Below, piece by piece: positions 13,422 to 16,972 of a DNA stretch of 16,972 nucleotides. The DNA is taken from positions 33,436 to 50,407 of the forward strand of contig DYCA01000002.1 of NCBI GenBank assembly GCA_019418305.1. Direction: 5' to 3'. Source of the DNA: Clostridiales bacterium. GTDB taxonomy: Bacteria > Bacillota > Clostridia > Oscillospirales > Butyricicoccaceae. Both the position numbers and the translations under genes were made by a program. The number at the start of each line of letters is the position of its first letter. Position 1 is the stretch's first letter. The notes below the pieces were generated by a model, which worked only from the letters and a program-made list of their open reading frames with translations, had not been told where the DNA came from and ran no database searches.

Positions 13422-15176
13422 ATGAACCCCATTTTTCTGGAAAATGAGCGGGAGGCAAACCTATATTCCTGCCGTTGCCTGCAGGTTATGGCGTTGATTG
13501 CCGCGTTGGCCTGGCTCCTGAATTTGCTGGATGTCTTTATCGTTCCGCCGGCCGTCATGAATGTAGGTATGCCCGTGTGCATTTTCTCTTTTCTGCTGCC
13601 CACCATGCTCCGTTCCGGTATGACCCGGCTGGGAGGGCGGTTTCAATATCTCATTATGGGCTGCTGTATTCTGGGCATCACCGTGCTGTCCGTTGCCATC
13701 CCGAAGCACACGGTGCTGGCATGGATCGCCCCAGTGCTCCTCAGCTGTCACTATTACTCCCGAATGCTGACCGCCAGTGCCCTGGCCGCATCAGTGGTTT
13801 GCATGTACATTGCCGGTATCGCCAGCCTGTTCGTGGGGGAGGGAGATCCCAATCTAATCAAGGCCTTCCACATGGCGGAGGCGGTAATCACCCCGGAAAT
13901 TTTTGGGGAGGCAGTGCTGTTCTTCCTGCTACCTCGTTCCGCGATCCTGGTGGGTATGGCTTTCGTGTGCATCACCGTGGCCAAGCGTACCCGCAGTCTG
14001 CTGGAAAGACAGGCTGCGGATTCCTCTGCCCGGCAGCGCATTGAGACTGAGCTGAATGTAGCCACTCAGATTCAGGCAAATATGCTGCCCAGTATTTTTC
14101 CTGCCTTTCCAGAGCGTTCGGAATTTGACATTTATGCCAGTATGACGCCAGCCAAGGAAGTTGGCGGCGACTTCTATGACTTTTTCTTAGTGGACAATGA
14201 CCATTTGGCCATGGTGATTGCCGATGTATCCGGCAAGGGCGTGCCGGCAGCGCTGTTCATGGTGATTGCAAAGACCTTGTTAAAGAATGCTGTACAAGCG
14301 GGAGCATCCCCAAAAACTGCGCTGGAGAAGGTCAATAACCAGCTGTGCGAAAGCAATGAGGCAGAGATGTTTGTCACTGTCTGGCTGGGCATTTACGAAA
14401 TTTCCTCCGGAAAGCTCACGGCTGCCAATGCGGGTCATGAGTATCCGGCACTACGGAGAGCAGACGGTCGGTTTGAATTATGGAAGGAGCGGCATGGATT
14501 CGTACTGGCAGGCATAGAAAACGCACGATACCGGGAATATGAACTGGAGATGGGTGTGGGCGACACGCTGTTTGTGTATACCGATGGCGTGGCTGAGGCG
14601 ACAAATGCGGCAAATACCCTCTATGGAACCGAACGTATGCTGTCGGCCCTGAACCGAAACTGTGATTTGGCTCCAGAAAAACTTCTGCATCAGGTTAAGG
14701 AAGATATTGACCGGTTCGTCGGTTCGGCACCTCAGTTTGATGATATTACCATGCTGTCACTCCAGCGGAAGGGCAGCGTCGTGCGGCAGCGTATTCAAGT
14801 TGTACCGGCACTGGATAGTATCCTCCGGGTGTGTGAATTTCTGGAGCGGGTACTGAAAGAACAGGGTACACCCATGAAAGTTGTCACACAGATGAAGATT
14901 GCGGCGGACGAAATTATTTCCAACATCGCCCGGTACAGTGGTGCTGCTGCTGTCCAAGTGGACTGCGAGATGATGGATGGCCGGACCGTCATTCGCTTTA
15001 TGGATGACGGAAATCCCTATGATCCTACCGTGCAGAAGGAGCCGGATATTGGCCTGTCCGCAGAGGAGCGGGAACCCGGCGGCTTAGGGATTTTTATTGT
15101 AAAGAAGAGTATGGATAGGATGTCCTATGAGTATGCAGACGGGTGGAATATCCTGACCATAGAAAAGCGCTGGTAA
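13422..15176 (+). CDS. Membrane SpoIIE-type PP2C phosphatase fused to RsbW-like GHKL kinase domain
   Basis: This 584-residue protein probably removes phosphate from the STAS protein and may also phosphorylate it. Residues 20-186 hold about six membrane spans. A helical linker (190-222) leads to a PP2C domain (about 225-450). Metal ligands are visible: Asp250 in VGGDFYDF, Asp268 in IADVSGKG, Asp388 in YTDG and Asp440/441 in FDDITML. Residues 455-584 form an intact RsbW-type domain: Glu497 and Asn501 of the N-box ADEIISN, DDGNPYDP (528-535) and GGLG (553-556). The start is uncertain. ATG 13422 gives the natural N-terminus, but in-frame GTG 13389, ATG 13392 and GTG 13398 would add 8-11 residues. 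No ribosome site is strong for any of them. The VOC gene ends 86 nt upstream, and CstA follows after 26 nt. Confidence 0.93.
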   Translation: MNPIFLENEREANLYSCRCLQVMALIAALAWLLNLLDVFIVPPAVMNVGMPVCIFSFLLPTMLRSGMTRLGGRFQYLIMGCCILGITVLSVAIPKHTVLAWIAPVLLSCHYYSRMLTASALAASVVCMYIAGIASLFVGEGDPNLIKAFHMAEAVITPEIFGEAVLFFLLPRSAILVGMAFVCITVAKRTRSLLERQAADSSARQRIETELNVATQIQANMLPSIFPAFPERSEFDIYASMTPAKEVGGDFYDFFLVDNDHLAMVIADVSGKGVPAALFMVIAKTLLKNAVQAGASPKTALEKVNNQLCESNEAEMFVTVWLGIYEISSGKLTAANAGHEYPALRRADGRFELWKERHGFVLAGIENARYREYELEMGVGDTLFVYTDGVAEATNAANTLYGTERMLSALNRNCDLAPEKLLHQVKEDIDRFVGSAPQFDDITMLSLQRKGSVVRQRIQVVPALDSILRVCEFLERVLKEQGTPMKVVTQMKIAADEIISNIARYSGAAAVQVDCEMMDGRTVIRFMDDGNPYDPTVQKEPDIGLSAEEREPGGLGIFIVKKSMDRMSYEYADGWNILTIEKRW

Positions 15177-15202
15177 AAACAAACTAAACGGAGGAATGTC
15201 TT

Positions 15203-16621
15203 TTGATTACCCTGATATGTGCCGTGCTGCTGCTGGCGGCAGGCTATGTGCTGTATGGAAAACTGGTGGAACGGGTTTTTCATCCTGATGAGCGGCCCAC
15301 ACCGGCCACAGCCCATCCGGACGGGGTGGATTATATCCCTATGAAAACCTGGCGGGTTTTTCTCATTCAGCTGCTGAATATTGCCGGCACCGGCCCCATT
15401 TTCGGCGCTCTGCTGGGAGCAGTGTTTGGTCCCGTGGTGTTTTTGTGGATTGTGTTCGGCTCTATTCTCGGCGGCGCTGTCCATGATTATATGAGCGGCA
15501 TGATCTCTCTGCGAATGAATGGGGCGTCGATCTCAGAAATTGTAGGTGCCTATCTTGGCACAACTGCCAAGCAGGTTATGCGGGTGTTTTCGCTGATTCT
15601 GCTGGTGCTTCTGGGAGCGGTGTTCACCACCAGTCCCGCCGCGCTGATTGCCCGTTTGACGCCAGAGTGGATGAACACCGGCTTTTGGGTGGTCGTGATT
15701 TTGGTGTACTACTTGTTGGCTACGCTGCTGCCGATTGATAAGCTCATCGGAAAACTCTATCCCATTTTTGGCGCGGTGCTGCTGATGATGGCCGTAGGAA
15801 TTATCGTAGGGTTGGTGTCCGGCGGCTACCAACTGCCCGAGCTGACGTTGGCAAACCTGCATCCGGAGGGCCGCCCGGTGTGGCCTTATATGTTCATTAC
15901 GGTGGCCTGCGGGGCAATCTCGGGCTTCCATGGCACCCAGTCGCCCATGATGGCCCGCTGCCTCACCTCGGAGAAAGACGGACGGAAGATTTTCTATGGC
16001 GCCATGATCTCGGAGAGCGTTATTGCTCTGGTGTGGGCGGCGGCAGGCGTCGCTTTTTATGGCGCCACCGGCGGATTGCAGGCGGCGCTGGAAACGCTGG
16101 GGCAATCGGGCGTTGTTTACGACATTTCGGTATCGCTGTTGGGTGTGTTCGGCGGTGCACTGGCGATCATTGGCGTGGTGGTTTGCCCAATTTCCTCCGG
16201 CGACACCGCGTTCCGCAGCGCCCGCTTGACCATTGCCGACTGGTTCCACATTGATCAGTCTGATATGAAACGGAGACTGGCGGTGACCATTCCGCTGCTG
16301 GCGGCGGGTGCGGTTCTGACCCAAGTGGATTTCGATGTGATTTGGCGCTATTTTTCGTGGAGCAACCAGACTCTGGCTATGATCACCTTGTGGGCAGCGG
16401 CTATGTATCTGGTGCGCCATGCAGATAAACCGTGGTATTCACTCATGTGTGCCATTCCGGCCACCTTTATGTCCGGTGTGTCTTGCACCTATATCCTAAT
16501 GGCGGAGGAGGGCTTCCGCCTGTCTCAGTCCATTGCCTATCCGGCGGGGATTGTCTTTGCGATGGTCTGCGCGGCAGTTTATGGTTATAAAATGAGCAAA
16601 AGGAGGGCGCAGCGCCTATGA
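15203..16621 (+). CDS. cstA: CstA-family carbon starvation transporter (short form)
   Basis: This 472-residue polytopic membrane protein is of the CstA family (PF02554), whose characterised members take up pyruvate or peptides under nutrient limitation. GTGPIFGALLGAVFGPVVF (residues 62-80) followed by GGAVHDYMSGM (90-100) is the family signature. GFHGTQSPMMARCL near the middle is the second conserved block. E. coli CstA is about 700 residues, so this is the short Gram-positive form. The start is TTG 15203, with GGAGGA (15190-15195) 7 nt upstream; the sequence before it is not coding. The stop overlaps the next ATG (ATGA at 16618-16621), so the two genes are translationally coupled. It links the signalling proteins to nutrient uptake. 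Confidence 0.93.
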   Translation: MITLICAVLLLAAGYVLYGKLVERVFHPDERPTPATAHPDGVDYIPMKTWRVFLIQLLNIAGTGPIFGALLGAVFGPVVFLWIVFGSILGGAVHDYMSGMISLRMNGASISEIVGAYLGTTAKQVMRVFSLILLVLLGAVFTTSPAALIARLTPEWMNTGFWVVVILVYYLLATLLPIDKLIGKLYPIFGAVLLMMAVGIIVGLVSGGYQLPELTLANLHPEGRPVWPYMFITVACGAISGFHGTQSPMMARCLTSEKDGRKIFYGAMISESVIALVWAAAGVAFYGATGGLQAALETLGQSGVVYDISVSLLGVFGGALAIIGVVVCPISSGDTAFRSARLTIADWFHIDQSDMKRRLAVTIPLLAAGAVLTQVDFDVIWRYFSWSNQTLAMITLWAAAMYLVRHADKPWYSLMCAIPATFMSGVSCTYILMAEEGFRLSQSIAYPAGIVFAMVCAAVYGYKMSKRRAQRL

Positions 16622-16972
16622 AACGCTGGATTGCAGGAATTTGCGCAGTGGTCTGCGCTATTTCCCTGACGGGCTGTGGGGGCATGAATCAGGCCGATAC
16701 GACAACCGTCACCGTAGATTCTCCCGTGGCAGGGAAAAAGGTCGCTTACATCATGCAGATGGCGCCGTCGGATATCTTTCAGATGTGGTCTGAGTCCGCA
16801 CAGAAAACGGCGCAAGCGTTGGGGATGGAGTACGACGCCTTTTTCTGCGGCGGGTCGGATGCGCAGTGGCAGGATACAATTTCGCAGTGCGCTGCCGCCG
16901 GGTATGACGGATTGCTGCTGAGTCATGGCGGGCAGAATTACGCTTACACCTTTCTCAAGGGCCTGCTTGAGC
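16618..16972 (+). CDS. Substrate-binding lipoprotein, sugar-binding (periplasmic-binding type I) family, 3'-truncated by the window edge
   Basis: The first 118 residues of an exported binding lipoprotein are visible. The signal peptide ends in the lipobox LTGC, with Cys20 as the lipidation site. A short linker rich in Thr, Val and Asp leads to the first lobe, KKVAYIMQMAPSDIFQMW, followed by the helix AQKTAQALGMEYDAFFCGG and the strand YDGLLLSHGG. This order is that of Peripla_BP_4 (RbsB-like) proteins that bind sugars or small signals such as AI-2. The ATG overlaps the cstA stop, with AGGAGGG upstream. Whether it feeds an ABC importer encoded beyond the window or acts as a sensor for the circuit cannot be told here. 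Confidence 0.85.
   Translation, partial: MKRWIAGICAVVCAISLTGCGGMNQADTTTVTVDSPVAGKKVAYIMQMAPSDIFQMWSESAQKTAQALGMEYDAFFCGGSDAQWQDTISQCAAAGYDGLLLSHGGQNYAYTFLKGLLE

Noticed and set aside
15533..16420. Minus-strand open frame of 295 codons inside cstA
   Set aside because: It lies opposite the secure CstA reading frame and its composition is typical of antisense shadow frames.
1..16972. CRISPR arrays, insertion sequences with inverted repeats, rRNA genes
   Set aside because: I saw no regularly spaced direct repeats, transposase motifs or rRNA-like sequence; the only mobile-element trace is the integrase remnant.

Overview
The window reads as a chromosomal piece of a low-to-mid GC Bacillota bacterium, probably a gut Clostridia of the Oscillospirales type. 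The basis is strong AGGAGG-type ribosome binding sites, lipoproteins with clear lipoboxes, a tRNA with encoded CCA, an AgrC-like GHKL kinase, a small Cys-rich DUF6485-like protein and SpoIIE/STAS partner-switching proteins. The genus is not determined; this placement is inference.

Region 1 (1-5396, + strand) is a nearly complete branched-chain amino acid ABC transporter operon: the 3' part of the binding protein (livK), a 248-nt gap with several strong hairpins, then livH, livM, livG and livF. A cytidylate kinase-like P-loop protein follows, and the operon closes with a clean Rho-independent terminator.

Region 2 (5397-6186) holds tRNA-Ser(GGA) with its own consensus promoter and terminator. 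Directly after it lies the broken C-terminal end of a tyrosine recombinase, a typical scar of an element that integrated at a tRNA gene. About 300 nt of AT-richer, degenerate sequence follow.

Region 3 (6187-9267, - strand) is a two-gene signalling unit: a GHKL (AgrC/LytS-like) membrane histidine kinase without a visible response regulator, followed by a membrane diguanylate cyclase-type GGDEF protein. A good minus-strand promoter lies at 9239-9267.

Region 4 (about 9598 to the right edge, + strand) is the most interesting part. It starts with a lipoprotein of unknown function and the small Cys-rich protein. It continues with a fusion of a degenerate GHKL ATPase domain to an SDF (glutamate/dicarboxylate symporter) fold, a stand-alone STAS protein, a VOC metalloprotein, and a membrane SpoIIE-type PP2C phosphatase fused to an intact RsbW-like kinase domain. 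It ends with a CstA-family transporter and a lipoprotein of the sugar-binding periplasmic protein type that runs off the window.

All partner-switching parts (kinase domain, phosphatase, STAS antagonist) are present, but no sigma factor is encoded among them. The only other GHKL-like domain is welded to a transporter-like membrane protein whose expected cation-binding residues are largely replaced. The inference is a partner-switching circuit that senses or controls nutrient uptake at the membrane. I know of no experimental description of such a circuit, but I cannot search for one.
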